Notes: generated by a model from the letters alone, not told the origin. A stretch of 64,000 nucleotides of DNA from Aphrocallistes beatrix (GCA_963281255.1 OY725490.1:4464001-4528000), one strand, 5' to 3'; shown: positions 45,625 to 58,215, numbered from the stretch's first letter. Made by a program: numbers and translations.

Positions 45625-48014
45625 TTATACAGCTCCTACACAGGACTCGAATTCCAAGTCACATTTCCTACAGATATAAGGATCATCTCCCACTTCCTTT
45701 AGACTGGTATTGACGCATCCACAGTGAAACCATCTCAGGCAGAACTCACAACTTAACCAGTCATCATTCGCCCTCTTTCCCCCGGTTGGGCAGTCGTGTT
45801 GTTCACATTCCTCGCAAACTGTTTCAGAGTCATCAGGGTTAACACTCGTGGAAGGTAATTCTTTCATGGCAACAGATGAGAGCTCAGTACCAAAACCTCC
45901 AGATTTATAGGTCGTAGTATCCTTTTCACGTCTACGCCTGGAGGATTCGGCTGCAATGAATTGGGATTTGAGAACTCTCCGACGCCTCTTTTGAGTAGCC
46001 ATAACGGCTTTAAGTTTACAGCGGTTCCTTTCTTTATCCATCGATGCTAGGTGTTCAAGGGATAATATACGGCTACATTGTACTTGTTGATCTGACAGAA
46101 TAGCTGCGAGCATCATTGAACCTTCATTGAAAGTGCACACAGCAATAGCAGCAGCGGCTTGAAGTGACTTTTGTCCTACACGTTTTGTCTTTGGAGCATT
46201 ATGCCATACAACTGAATGTAGCGACTCATTACAGTTCTGTGTTAATCCCATTGTCAGAGCGGAACACATTTCAATGCTTGCAAATTTCTTGAAAACATCT
46301 TCCAGGCGCGAATACTCGTCTTTATTCAGATAGGGTTGTCGGAGTATGGGAGGTGGATGAGAGGTATTCTCAGCTGAAATTGCGAGGCCCTTTTGAAAGT
46401 AACACCAGGATTCTTTTGAGTGTGGGCAACGATCGTGTTCCTCGAACAAATGATTCATCAGTGTGTAAAGGGCGTTTTGAATGTCTAGTGGTGTTCTGCC
46501 TCTGTTCTTGCCATTAACAAGAGCGTATAGATGAGCAATTCTCTCGACTTTTGATGCGGGTATTGGCTTGGAGGGCATTGTTTTCGTAGTTGTCTTCTTT
46601 TTGAGGTGTTTCTTTAATCGTTTTTGCGTGTGCACAAGACATTCCTCTTTCCGGATAACTTCCATTCCTTTGTAAGGATTATTTTGTTCCAACCTTTTGA
46701 AAGAGCTTGAGTCCCCATCTCCCACATATGTAGTATAGGCTAGAGAATGCTTGTCAACTGATCAACCCCAGATTTCTATTGCACCAGAAGATTCCATCGC
46801 CTGACTTGTTCCAGAGAAGTTACCTGCCATTCGCTCGAATGTTTCTTCCAGTATTCGCTGTATTCCTCTGGGTTTTCTTTCTTACGTTCTTCCGTCCATC
46901 TGATACATTTGTTACACACGCGTTCGTAAAGGACGTAGTCAAGGACTTTCCCCGTTTTGACTTCAATAGCCCCGGCGAATCCTTGATTACTAAAATGACC
47001 GCGCCTGTGCCAAGATCCGTCAAAGCTCACCGCGCATACTTTGCAACCAGGAATGTTAGATGACTCAGCTTTGGTTCTCACTTCTTTTGCTGTCATGGAC
47101 ATGGATTGCTGGCATATTTTATCTCTAGAAAGGACCAATTGCGCGAGTAGAGACTTGGACATTCTATGCCAGGTATTTTGTATATCAAGGAGATTGCAGG
47201 TCAGTAGAAAATCACTCCAGCTCATGGAAGTACAGTGTGCTGCTAGTAAAGCTCTAACGTTGACTTCCGACTTTTTCCGGCAAAGCATTTGAGAATCGTT
47301 CACGGCTTCATTAGGTTTCATTCCAACCGGACAGGATGTGGGAAATTCAGCAAGCACAAGATGGCAGCGACTGCATTTCAACAAGAGATATGATTGTAAC
47401 CCATCACGAAAAGCGTATTGATACAGATTCAATTTACCAGTGCAGTGTGCCTCAGTGCATCTGAATAGGGAAAATACCGTACTCAGTATATCGATATCAA
47501 TTATTTGCGAGCCATGAGGAACGTAGAGATCACGAAATGATTGAGCTCCATCCTTCTGTACCATAATACTGAGGCGTTTATTGGGCTGAGGAAACTTCAC
47601 TTGCTGTAATAGTGTTTTAGATTTCGGAGTGCTAGTAGGAAGGGGTAATCGCTTCGTGGTAGATGGTGTGAAAGTAGATTTTCTTTTGACTCCCTCACCC
47701 TTCCGAAACCTCCCAGTGTTGAGTTTATGTCCTCGCTGCTTTTTGGTATGCACTGGGGTAGCTGGTGCCGTGTTATCCGATTCTTCGGATGTCTGCGAAG
47801 AGAGGGCTACTTGAGAGAGAGTAGATCCGAGCTCAGTAGGCGTGGATGTAGCTGGTATTAAATCAGTTGGGGTTGTTGGGACTTTGAATATGAAATCACC
47901 TTCATTGTCAGACCCACTTGACTCCATGCTAGATTCAAAATCAGCCGGAATGCAAACCTTCGGGAGATCTGCGCTTCGAAATGTAGAAATAGTTTCTTGT
48001 TCTGAAGAAGACAT
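45625..48014 (-). pseudogene. Mutator-like transposase with PHD finger, two lesions
   Basis: Two frames join into one gene of roughly 795 residues. The N part (48014-46829) has a Ser/Pro-rich lead, a basic KKQRGHKLNTGRF segment, a Cys-rich zinc region (FRCTEAHCTG, KCSRCHLVLAEFPTSCP) and VSFDGSWHRRG with the first catalytic Asp (codon 47021-47019). It then has CNKC. A one-base loss at about 46827-46829 in a Cys codon shifts the frame. The correct frame continues FSGTSQAMESSGA, meets a TGA stop at 46764-46762 where relatives have Arg, and runs on with YVGDGDSSSF (second Asp) and TQNCNESLHS (Glu codon 46227-46225). The C terminus is a Cys4-His-Cys3 PHD-type finger (CEEC, CEFC, WFHCGC, CRKC). The DDE set and SFDGSWxRRG motif fit the arthropod Mutator-like family. 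Apart from the two lesions it is well preserved. Confidence 0.9.
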
Positions 48015-48427
48015 TTTTTGAATTAGTTATGACATTAATTATATTTCCATACTTATATTGATTTGGTGTAACAACGTTAAAATTAACTACAGTTGTAGTG
48101 CGCATAATAGTTCCACCTCACATGCTAATAATAGAACTAGTTTCTTGTATTGTGGTGACAGCATTCTAAATATAGCTAGCCATGTACAGTGCACATGCAC
48201 ATGTTGATATTTTTAGAATTTTGCCAATTATGGATGGTGTTTGCATTTCTCAATTTCTTACTAAGCTAAATTCCAATTGCACTTGGTTGTAACATGCTTA
48301 CATATCTACTGTTATGTGTGCATTGCTATTGTGACATAATGTTGTCTGGGATGGAAAATGGAGCCTTGAATGGGGCACCTCCCAATAACGCGCACCCTTA
48401 TGTGGTCGGTAAAGAACCTTTTTGTTC
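48015..48427. other. 5' flank of the Mutator-like gene
   Basis: Upstream of the transposase start on the minus strand. No inverted repeat matching the downstream side was found. An alternating purine-pyrimidine stretch, TGTACAGTGCACATGCACAT, lies at 48183. Confidence 0.4.
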
Positions 48428-48435
48428 GCATAAAA

Positions 48436-48636
48436 CAGTGGTTCCCAACCCCTTTTACCTCGTGCACCTCCTGACACCTAAAAATTATTTTGTGCACCCC
48501 AGGACCTATGCCAAGATCTAGGAGTAATGTGCATATAACTTCAAATATAATTCTGTTAAAAATGCTCAATATTCAGTTCTGATCCTTGTCCCGTGCACCG
48601 CTAGGGGGTTCATGCACCCCAGTTTGGGAACCGCTG
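48436..48636. mobile_element. hAT-type MITE, 201 bp
   Basis: The ends are CAGTGGTTCCCAACCCC and TTTGGGAACCGCTG, flanked by the perfect 8-bp duplication GCATAAAA at 48428-48435 and 48637-48644. The CAGTGGTTCCCAA end is widely seen in animal hAT MITEs. Internal GTGCACC and GCACCCC words repeat in both orientations. Confidence 0.9.
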
Positions 48637-48644
48637 GCATAAAA

Positions 48645-49732
48645 TATGTTGAATGTACTGTTAATCCAAACACCATCAAGGATATTTATCTATCTATTTT
48701 TGTTGATTATATTTGTAAACGGCTAAATTTGTAGCCATTTGTGGTCTAGTGACTTTTGATCATTGTTTAGGGAAATGAGCACGGTTAGACATGTTTAGCA
48801 TGCTTTTTGTGGTGATTATGTAGACCAAAAGGGATGAATTTGAAATAGACGACATTTATTCTGAGAAAGTCTCTCGACCCTGTGCCTGTGGTTCGAAACA
48901 AATTATTGCAATCTTGCAATTTGGACGAAATACCCAATTCACAAATCATTGTCAAATTTAGACCGAGCGGAAGTCGCAAGAAGGATCACTCGATAGGATT
49001 CAAACAAGTTTTAAGAATGGAATGTTGTTACATTCCTATGCTGCTATGATGTTGCTAGAGGGCTAAGTTTGCCGAATAAGACGACTTGTATACAAAGTCA
49101 TTTGTCGCATTTGTGGCTGCAAATATCTGATGGGTCTACTCTAGGTGTCCGAATAAACTGACCCCCGCTTATTAATTAATGTTTTTTTCTAGCCCCCCTC
49201 CCCCATTTATTAAATCTCGTAAATTGACTTTGAAAGTTTAACCCAAAAATGGTTTTTATCGCTTGTAGTATTCATCAATTATCTTCTATCTGCAATCAAT
49301 AGACTATTTTATTTCTTATTCTAGATAATATGTTGAGTATTACTGTGTGATACATCAACTAATTTCAAATCAACCCTCGCGTATAACCAACCCCTCGAGT
49401 ATACTTACAAGCTCCTCTCAAAAATGTTCTAGATTTAAAATGCGAATTCCATGGAAAATCCAGGGAAATTAGTGATATCTTTTCTACTCAGGTCTGTGCA
49501 TGCCACTAGCGCCAGGCCTGGACTCCAGCACTCATTTTAGAACTGTGCTACAATATTACATAGGATCATACGTAGATCCAATATAATAATATAGACAAAT
49601 GGTGTTATGTACGTCTAGTGATATTATTACTAATTTATCAACAAGTACTTTATTATTATAATAGTTATACTATGTACTAATAGTTGTAAAGTAATAGCAA
49701 TGAATCACATGATTGTTACAGACATACAAAAT
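48645..49732. other. unassigned
   Basis: The block 49490-49580 (CAGGTCTGTGCATGCCACTA, then CCAGCACTCATTTTAGAACT) recurs inside the hAT-type element at 62890-62960. No gene signal otherwise. Confidence 0.45.
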
Positions 49733-50242
49733 CTACTCCAAGTAAGTGAGTATCTCTAATTGTGGATAGTCGAGCATTATATCTGCTGGCAAATACTGAT
49801 GCTTGAATTTTTGTTCCCTTTGCTCGAATGTTAGCTTCGGTGGATTCCACCGGAATGCTTTACCATATTGTTTAACATGCTCTTTGTATGCATGAAACTG
49901 GTCACATCCAAATTCTTGCATGAATTGTTCATCATTGTAGGACGCGAAGATGTCTAGCCAATAATCAGAATGATGGCGTCTACGACGGATATGGGTAGTC
50001 AATGTATTTCGTTCTGTTCGGAATGTAAGCTGGAGCTGTTTACTCTCGCCTCCACTCCAGATGTGTTCGATGACGTCTCTGCACAAGTGAATATTCTTTT
50101 GGCCGGCTCTCTTCTCAATTATTATGTTTTGATTGCACTCCCCAATTCGTAACTTTCCTGGCACGAACTGGATACCATCACTAGGGAAGATGTTACATGC
50201 ACGTTGATATGTACTCATTTTCCCCAACATTTTATTAGACAT
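49733..50242 (-). CDS. hypothetical protein, 169 aa, unrecognised
   Basis: An intact frame starting MSNKMLGKMSTYQRACNIF with nearby alternative Mets at residues 5 and 9. The composition is that of a real globular protein: all amino acids are used, with a basic cluster IRRRRHHSDYW near the middle and a C-terminal FRWNPPKLTFEQREQKFKHQ. There is no signal peptide, membrane segment or Cys-pair motif. I recognise no family. It lies alone between repeats, 1.1 kb from the hAT MITE, and no transposon ends were found around it. It may be a lineage-specific gene, a single exon, or an accessory frame of an unrecognised element. Confidence 0.5.
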   Translation of the reverse strand: MSNKMLGKMSTYQRACNIFPSDGIQFVPGKLRIGECNQNIIIEKRAGQKNIHLCRDVIEHIWSGGESKQLQLTFRTERNTLTTHIRRRRHHSDYWLDIFASYNDEQFMQEFGCDQFHAYKEHVKQYGKAFRWNPPKLTFEQREQKFKHQYLPADIMLDYPQLEILTYLE

Positions 50243-50537
50243 TTTCAGATTTATTTTGTAGAATGACTTTTATTATTTTACTTCTTCTGGATGCGTAATT
50301 TGAGCAAATTTATCGTATTTATCTCTATTTAATAGCTATCCATTTGCAGTTGTAATTGTACGTTGTGTGTCTGTGTATGAGTGTTGCTAAATTTAGACAT
50401 GTTCTATAGATGTAATATATCTATTTTTAGACTAAACTAGCGTTTGTTATTAATTTCAATGCGTATAATGCCTAAAACGTAGCAACCGGTTTGAAGGTTT
50501 AGAACTTGATGGCTTGCATTTTAACTTACAGAAACAT

Positions 50538-50703
50538 AAGCACGCTTCGCTTCCTTGCGGACACTTTGTGTTTGCCAGACGCAGTATTTGGGCGCCTGGG
50601 CTCACACTGGTTAATTATAAGGTTGATAATCACTCTAAACATGTCTGTCTTACTGTTATAATCTACATCACTGGAAAAATCACCAAATTGTCAATTTTAT
50701 TTG
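50538..50703 (+). repeat. HP repeat family, copy h (left part)
   Basis: Starts AAGCACGCTTCGCTTCCTTG and follows the family to CACCAAATTGTCAATTTTA. The hairpin stem is partly lost (GCGGACACTTTGTGTTTGCC). The family's right part continues only at 51571. Confidence 0.75.
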
Positions 50704-51570
50704 AAATCTGAGTCCCTAATTTGTAGAACTTGACGGAAACTTTCCGGAATTCTAATTGTAATTGCCTAATTTACGGAATACGCCATTCCAGATTATCTCA
50801 GTCAGGGCTGTATCAACCCAATTAGCAAAAACAAGTCATTTTTCATGGAAATTCCTTGACCACAGCAACCCATTCAACTCTTTCAAAAAATGAGTTGTCT
50901 ACAGCCCACTCATTTTCGGAATGATTCATTTGTACTAAATGAACTTGTTTCAACAATTCATTTTCATATGACGGCTATAATCAACTCATTGATATGATTT
51001 TGCCAACTCAAAATGGGTTGATACAGTCCTGACCTCAGTAACCAAACTTAGTGGAACCGATCAGGAATTTACGGAGGATTAGTTACATTTCTACTATTAA
51101 GTTCCAATTTATCATACATACGGACGAGATACTTCCTCCATTTTATAAGATCATCTCCCTACTATTGCTGCACTCAAATTGTATTACGTTTATTCATACT
51201 TTTTTCAAATGTCAAATTTTAGATATAAAACGATAGTTTTACAATATTGGAATGCTTCTCAGTAATATTCATGAACTATCTATTGCGTTCTTATATACAC
51301 TTCACCTTTCTGAGAATTGCTGATGATATTTCCTATATTATCTCATCACCTGGAAGGAAGGGCTAGACCACACATGTCGATGCAATTGTAGGCTCAAGCA
51401 ATGAATATAAATAACAATATCTGCCCTATTATTTATCAGTCCTGACTTGCAAATCGCAACTCATGTGGTCTTCGCTCATCTGGGGAGGCAGGCCTAACTT
51501 GCGGACTGATTTATGGATGGTAGTATATGATTCTGGGCATGTTGATTTACACCTACTATTGTTTTATTCT
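50704..51570. other. possible insertion separating two parts of an HP copy
   Basis: Unassigned sequence with internal inverted words (AATGAGTTG/CAACTCATT at 50889 and 50990) and a palindromic character around 50810-51035 (GTATCAACCCA / TGGGTTGATACAG). This suggests a small foldback MITE there. Confidence 0.45.
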
Positions 51571-51705
51571 CAGCTTTCAATGACCTAAATTGGCTGAGTG
51601 TGCAAAACTGAAATTTCTAATTATATAGACGTGGCAATGACGTCTCAATCTCGTGGTCTTTCAACATTTTCGTCTTTGGTGTCTGAACTCAATGGAACCA
51701 TACCT
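51571..51705 (+). repeat. HP repeat family fragment
   Basis: CAGCTTTCAATGACCTAAAT, then GGCTGAGTGTGCAAAACTG, matches the middle-right part of the family, ending at GGAACCATACC. Probably the other part of copy h. Confidence 0.65.
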
Positions 51706-52599
51706 TAAACTATGGATAACAATATTCGCATTAGAAGTTTGTATTCACTTTTTACTGATTTTAATTGTACCATGGATCAGAATGTAAGAGTCCGAAAATT
51801 TTGTGGTAAATGCTTACATGTTTATTTTTCACAATTCTGACTTTTTCGTGCAGAATAATTAGTTAAAAAGTTTGAAATTTTCAGATATAATAACATATTG
51901 GATTGATTATTGAACTGCAATATATATATATATATATTTCAATCAATTCCAAAATTGATCATAATGAATTTAGATTGTGAATATAAATTTAATATTGTTT
52001 TGAACCATGGATAAATGACTTAGTGTTGTATGCGGTCTTCACTTATAGTTAAAATGACAATCCTCACAAACTTTTATGATTTCGTTCTCAGAATTGGTTC
52101 ATTCTATAAGCTTTATGTTACCATAATATAAGCTCTAAGCCTAATGCTTTAAATATTACCGTACAGATTTTCAAATTGATTACCCTCTTCAAAGTTTTAG
52201 ATGAATACGTCAAAAAAAAGTCAAAAAATATACTAAATTTTGAATAAATTCAGTAAATCAGGTGGCAATGTAAAAATTTGCACTTTTTAACGAAAAACGC
52301 TCGGTCGAAATTAAGGATATATATCAATTAAGAGATATCCGATGTCAAATGAAGTTTCTTAAGATACCAAATAGTTGAATTCGAGGAAAGTTGAAGTATT
52401 ATTACCTATAGCAACGGAGATTTTGAAATTTTAAAAATACATCGGGTTCAAATAGTGGTGTCACTGATGTTAGACGCTCATTTTAACTATATTGATATAT
52501 CCGAGTTGACATATATCACAGTTTATGATAATAATTGAGCACAAACCACTTTTCCATTCATACGTAATACAATGGATGTATACGGAAGCGTTAAGAATA
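51706..52599. other. no recognisable gene
   Basis: AT-rich; contains a short (TA)n at 51920-51938. No coding signal. Confidence 0.4.
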
Positions 52600-53164
52600 A
52601 TGTAGAATGAGTTATTAATAATGAACAAAAGCATTCACAGACATTTATTATCATTGATAATGCTGATTTAGGTATTTTTGAACCAAATATTTACAAAAAA
52701 TAGCAAGAGTACCCTGAAAATCCACAAATTTCCTTGAGGCCCCTAAACCCGAATGTTTTGGGATAATTGTGAATATTAATTCATATTCCTAGCACTACGA
52801 AGTATAATCTATCAGTTTAGAATGGTTAAAGAGCTTCCGATAAGTATATTAGGAAATTAGAGCGAAAGTCTACGACTTTTAGTTTCCAAGTTTTCGCAAA
52901 ATGCTACGTCATCATATGACAAAAATCTAAAACTTAACATTCCATAGGGTGTAGTGCAATTATTATCAAAGAATCATATATGTACACTCATAAAAAGTAT
53001 ATTAGGAAGTGAGAACTAAGAATTTGGACTTATGTTTACAGAGATAGAGAGATGTCTCTTTTTGGACCCTAAATGGGTTTTTTTGACCGAATCTGCGAGT
53101 TCCAAGGCCAGAACTTTCAAAATAATTATCAAAAGTTCTCCAATTTTTCTGTACACATTATTAA
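52600..53164. repeat. left degenerate terminal inverted repeat of Mutator-like element 2
   Basis: From about 52640 to 53050 this stretch is matched in reverse complement at about 57360-57740. Shared landmarks include GTCTACGACTTTTAG (52867, and reversed at 57549), AAGTATATTAGGAA, GCTACGTCATCA versus GATGACGCAGC, and the CTAAGAATTTGG word. Mutator-type elements commonly have long terminal repeats. Confidence 0.6.
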
Positions 53165-53747
53165 GTACTGCTATAAGTTGTCGAATAAGGATATTTGCAT
53201 GTTATTTAATATTCCAAAGCAGTTAAAACTAATGGAAATTGAGGTACATATATAAATATTTTCTAAATCCTATTTTCTGAGACTTTTTTTCAGCAATTAT
53301 AAAGTTGATAACTTTTTGTAAATTCAACATAGGGGCGAAAACTCAACGGTTTCTGATAGATCTCGAAGTGTAGAACATAATGAATTTTGATATTAGGAAT
53401 AAAAAGAGAATTATTAAAAAAATATTGTCAAAATTACTATAAATAAAATTCCTCGGGTGTTTTGGTGTGAATTTTAACAATTTTCAAAATTTCAAAAATA
53501 TGTCTGTTCATTAGTTAGATCATCGATTTATGAATGAATTTGGAAAGTTTCTAAAAGATTGTAGAATATTGTTTCCGATTTCTTCCCTGTAAATTGCTCA
53601 AATTTTAAAAAATTTTTTTTATTGTTTGGATTATTTCAATTATTAATGCAGTTTTGCAGATAACTCTGCGATTCAAATCTGCACTGAAAAAATTATAATG
53701 AATCGGTTGAAAAAGTCAAAAGTTAGCTATTATGGGAAAGGCCAACC
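53165..53747 (+). mobile_element. TTAA family, right half
   Basis: Starts AGTACTGCTATAAGTTGTCG and runs to GGGAAAGGCCAACC, followed by TTAA (53748-53751). Inserted or left within the left part of Mutator-like element 2. Confidence 0.8.
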
Positions 53748-53751
53748 TTAA

Positions 53752-54200
53752 ATATTTTAAACATTTTAGCCTAGTCTATTAGTGCGTTGTAGTTTTTTCA
53801 CTCGTTATACTCGTGTAATAGTATCGAATCCCTTCTATTCCTTTTTTTCTTTTTGTTTCAGAAATATTCAGTGTTTATGTTATCAATCAGTAATGATTGT
53901 TTTATTGTTTGTATTTGTGGTATATACTAAGGACCCTCTACTTATTTCCCTTAAAAAATAGATATAGCTCCACTTGATAAAATGATCGAAATCTTTTATT
54001 TTTGCAAAAGGTTTACAATATGAATTATAATCTTTTTTCTATTTATTAAATTTTACTCTTAGTACATATTTTTATTATTTTCATAATTTGATCATTAGTT
54101 AGATTTAGTCCCCAATAATTTGATCATAACTCAGATTTGTTCAAAATTTATGAAAATACAACTATTCACATAATTAGAGTTTTAGCATACTGTTATTGCA
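53752..54200. other. leader region of Mutator-like element 2
   Basis: AT-rich, no coding signal; ends in TTATTGCAG, acceptor-like, right before the ATG at 54201. Confidence 0.4.
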
Positions 54201-56703
54201 GTGATGTCATTCACCTCTTCAAGTAGCGATCCTCCCCTTGTTATTTGGGACGTTGGTGAATCCAATTCAGGGGTAGATTCTGGTTCTATCTCTCCAGATT
54301 CTCTCGTCCAATCACCCACCACCTCTACGCCCAGTACTGTTGGACTTTCCGGCCAGTTTTTTGATTTCGAGTTATCTTCTCAAGAGACAGCAGCTTCCTT
54401 CTACCAATCCCCTCCAACATCGAAAAGAGGGCGCCCTAGAAAGCATTTTCATGGAAACAACACAGTCTCCACAAAAATACTGTCAAACTGGACGAATCAC
54501 GACCACATAAGAATGTAGGGCACCGACTTCCTAGGAGAGGATATATATCCGATATATCAGTGCCAAAAGCGACTACTAAATCTCGAATATTATGCCGTTA
54601 TCCAACCTCTAACCACACTGTACAGTGAGTGCACACAGATCTAGAGGAATGCGGTTAGTTGATATGGAGATTCTATCCGATGTTTTCGCGTGTCTCAAAT
54701 GTTCAGACTGCGGAGCCCCCTTAGACCTTTATGAACATTCGTGGGAACATGGCTGGAGTACGCGTTTTCTTGTGAAATGTCACCGTTGTTCTTTAGTTGT
54801 CTTAGAATTTCCTACCTCCAGACCTCTTGAGAAGTCAAGAAACGAACATGTGTCAATGTTTCCCTTCCAGTCAGACAAATGACTGATGTGACTATGCGTT
54901 CGGTACTTACTGTGCACTCTACCGGAATATCTTGGAGGGATCTCCACAAGTTTGCCACAATCTTCGATATGCCTCCACCTCTGAGACATATGCCTGTGCG
55001 ATATCTGAACGCTTGGATGCTCTTGGAACCCAGGCATGCCATAGCTCCATGCTCTCCGCAGCTCATAATTTGAGGTCGACGCACAACCATCTCCTGAGCC
55101 TAATGCAATCAACGTTATCGTTAGCTGTGACAGTTCCTGGAAGACTCGAGGCTTTTATTCCAACATTGGCTTCGGATCTGTTATTTCCACTGTATCGAAG
55201 AAGGTTCTGGATTTCGAGCTCCTTAAGTCGGCTTTGTGAGAAGTGCGTAACATGGTCAGTGGCTAAGCGAGAATCGGAACCTGAGAAGTATAGTCAGTAG
55301 CTTGAATTACATCGCCCTAATTGCATGAAGAACTTTGAGGGATCTTCACAGGCAATGGAACCAGAGACAGCACGACGCATTTGGGCTCGGTCTTTAGATC
55401 TTGGTCTTGTTTATTCTATCTTTGTCGGGGATGGCGATTCTAAAGCATATCAAGCTGTCTGCAATATGAATCCTTATAAATTTGTCAAAGTGAGTAAGCA
55501 GGAGTGTACCACCCATGTTACAAAACGACTCGGAAAAACATTTAAAAAAGATAAAAAGAAACACGAAAAACCATTCATATATACAACATCGCCTAACCGA
55601 AGACAAGGCAAATTATATTTCCTCAAATTATTCGACTGTTGTCTTCCAGAATCGGAGTAAATCAGCAGAATCTATCTCGCAGGCTTTATGGGTTTTAGTT
55701 TCTCACGTCGCAGGAGATCATAATAAATGTCCAGATGGGTCTGCATCCTGGTGCCGATGGAAATTAGCCGAAACTACTAGTGCAATCGCTCCCCCAGCTA
55801 TTACAAATTTTTCTCCTTGGACATTGCGAAAGTTGAAGAGACATTCCAACTGTTTGCTTCCATCGAGTTTTGCAGTCATCTCACTCATGGTTTGACTCAG
55901 AATGCAAATGAGTCACTCCATAATACAATCTGGAGTTTGATTCCCAAGAGTCGATACGTGTCCCCACAATCAATTCGTGTTAGTGTCAAATTTGCTATCT
56001 TGATGTTCAATGAAGGCGAAGCTTTTATTTATAAGCTCATGGGAGAGCTAGGATTGAATTCCTCTGCGAATATTTTTTTTGAAGTAATGAACCGCCAAAA
56101 TGAACGCAGAAGGAATGCTAGTCGTCAGGTCGGGATCAATGTCCAACGACGAAGGAGGCGTCTTCGTAGTATGAAACAACATCGTGAAAGAGATCTGCAA
56201 AAAAAGGAGGGTGGACCAAGTTATTTAAGTTCGTCATTTGGGTCAGGTTCAGAGTTGTGTTGGAATATCTCCTGGTCCTAGTTCTGTGTTGGAATATCTC
56301 CTGGCCCTAGTTCTTCTAAGGTCGTAGGTCTTCTCTCCGTGGAACCAGGAAGGTTGTTGCTCGGGGGAAAACGTCGATAACAACACGCGAAGATAGTAAT
56401 ATCGTTTCGGTCTCTTCTTTCCGTCCAAGAGAAGGCTTTTTAACTCTTCAGATGAGTCTCCAGGGTATAATAGCTCTGTTGAGGATATTTCTAGTCCAGT
56501 GACGTATGCGAGGATGATAAAACGTACTATTTGTGTGACCTTGAATATCCCCCAGTTCTCAATAAGCGTCAGATTGGTCGAAAAGAGAGCGTTGAATGGC
56601 TCAGATGTGTTAGGTGCTCTGAATGGTGGCATTTTTATTGCGTGGATGAGTCAAGAGTCAAAGACAGCAATCAATGGATTTGCGAAGTGTGTCCACAGAA
56701 ATA
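54201..56703 (+). pseudogene. Mutator-like transposase 2, heavily decayed
   Basis: It aligns in order with the gene at 45625-48014. The pieces are a Ser-rich N terminus and KRGRPRKHFHG (54201-54515), the zinc region DMEILSDVFACLKCSDCG, then KCHRCSLVVLEFPTS (54660-54835), CDSSWKTRGFYSN (catalytic Asp region, near 55125-55165) and CEKCVTW (55235). Further on are NFEGSSQAMEPETARRIWAR (55330-55390), FVGDGDSKAY (second Asp, about 55420), LTQNANESLHNTIW (Glu, about 55905), and a C-terminal finger with RCVRC, WWHFYCV and WICEVC (56600-56690). At least six frameshifts or stops break it. All three DDE positions are still readable. It is a different lineage from the 45.6-kb gene. Confidence 0.85.
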
Positions 56704-57778
56704 GAACGATTTCTATTCCAAAATTAACAGGTTTATTTATAAACCAAATCCAGGTTTTTTATAAACCAATTCCAGCTTTATTTATTAACCAATTCCAGGT
56801 TTATATAGAAACCGAAATGTAGATGATGATAATCTTTTACCTAGATACAATTAGGGAAAGCTAATCTGATACATTTCCAAAATTATATTCAATAATCTAG
56901 GTAATATTAGTATAAGCACAATAAAAGCGTTGGGAAAATAGCAAAAGTTAAGGTTATCAAGGGAATCATTGCGAAAATACCTCAAAATAAGTTAAAATTT
57001 AGATAAAGTTCAGAATTTGTTGATGTCCGTGCAATTAAATACCTGATATATAAAATTACAATAAATAATATACTAATATAGATGTTCCTCAAGGAACCTT
57101 CTGTCAAAAAACACATATTTCTCGGGCTATCATTGCTATTACTGTTATACAAATCCTATGGGGAACTTTGAATCCATGTAAAAAGGATGATCCTGATCAA
57201 GAATTATGAGTCACTTGATTATTTTATCCAGGAAAAGCTTACTATTGTTGCTATTAATGCATATTAAAAAAATGGTTCAATTTCCTCAAAAATTGTCTAA
57301 GTTATGGCTTTGGATCACCAAAATTTGCACAAAACCCCCCTTTTTTCGGCGAAAACAAGACATTTCTCTTTATCCTAGGATCTAAATGCCCAAATTCTTA
57401 GCTCTTAACGACTAATATACATTTATACCGCTAAATATACATGATTCATTAATAATAATTGCTTCGTATACAATGGAATGTTGATTTTTTTAATTTATTA
57501 GCATTTGATGACGCAGCATAATCAGAAAATACTAACTTGAAAACTAAAAGTCGTAGACTCTTGTTCTAACTTCCTAATATACTTTTGAGATGCCCCTCAT
57601 TAACTATAAAAGAATGGATTTAACATTTTATATCAATTAACATAATTATTATTCTCAAATTTTCAAAAAATTCGGGACTTCGTGCCTCAGCAAAATCTGG
57701 GCATTTTTAGAAGAATTTTCAATATTTATCATTGACATTATTTCAAATATGTAAAAATAATGTAGTTATATGATATTA
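56704..57778. repeat. 3' part and right degenerate terminal inverted repeat of Mutator-like element 2
   Basis: After the transposase, a short run of TTTATTTATAAACCAA words (56730-56810) is followed by AT-rich sequence. From 57360 the sequence is the reverse complement counterpart of 52640-53050. No other gene. Confidence 0.55.
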
Positions 57779-58215
57779 CAAGCGAGCTTCGCTTGCTTGC
57801 GCTGCGCGGCTGGCGGACACTTTGTGTCTGCCGGAGGCTCCCTTCGGTCGCCTGGAGGTGACATTGGTTAATTAAACGAGAGGTATCATATCTAAATGTG
57901 TCAATCTTAGTTTCAAAATCGATATCACTCGAAAAATCACCAAATTTGTCAATTTTTAAAATTTGATGAGTAATGATGACGTCATAACAAAGTGATGAGT
58001 CATCACTTTTTGGTGATAGTTGCATCATATGTGACGCATGTTAGTATACAGATTCTATTAAAATTTCAGCATTCTATCTCCTATAATGGCTGAGTTATGC
58101 TCGAATAACTGTATTGCTTAACTTTTAAAAATGTGACAATGACGTCAGAATTCCATGATGAGTCGACATTTTTGTCTGAGCTCAGAACTTACTGGAGCCA
58201 TAGCCAAAAGACTCC
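57779..58215 (+). repeat. HP repeat family, copy i
   Basis: Starts CAAGCGAGCTTCGCTTGCTT with an intact 9-bp hairpin stem (GCGGACACT / TGTCTGCC) and a TGACGTCA palindrome, and ends at AAAAGACTCC. The final ~40 bp are absent. Confidence 0.9.

Noticed and set aside
46779..47814. plus-strand frames of 61-94 codons
   Set aside because: Antisense shadows of the Mutator-like transposase.
50538..51705. a full HP copy
   Set aside because: The two HP parts are 870 bp apart and the intervening DNA is not family sequence, so they are listed as fragments.
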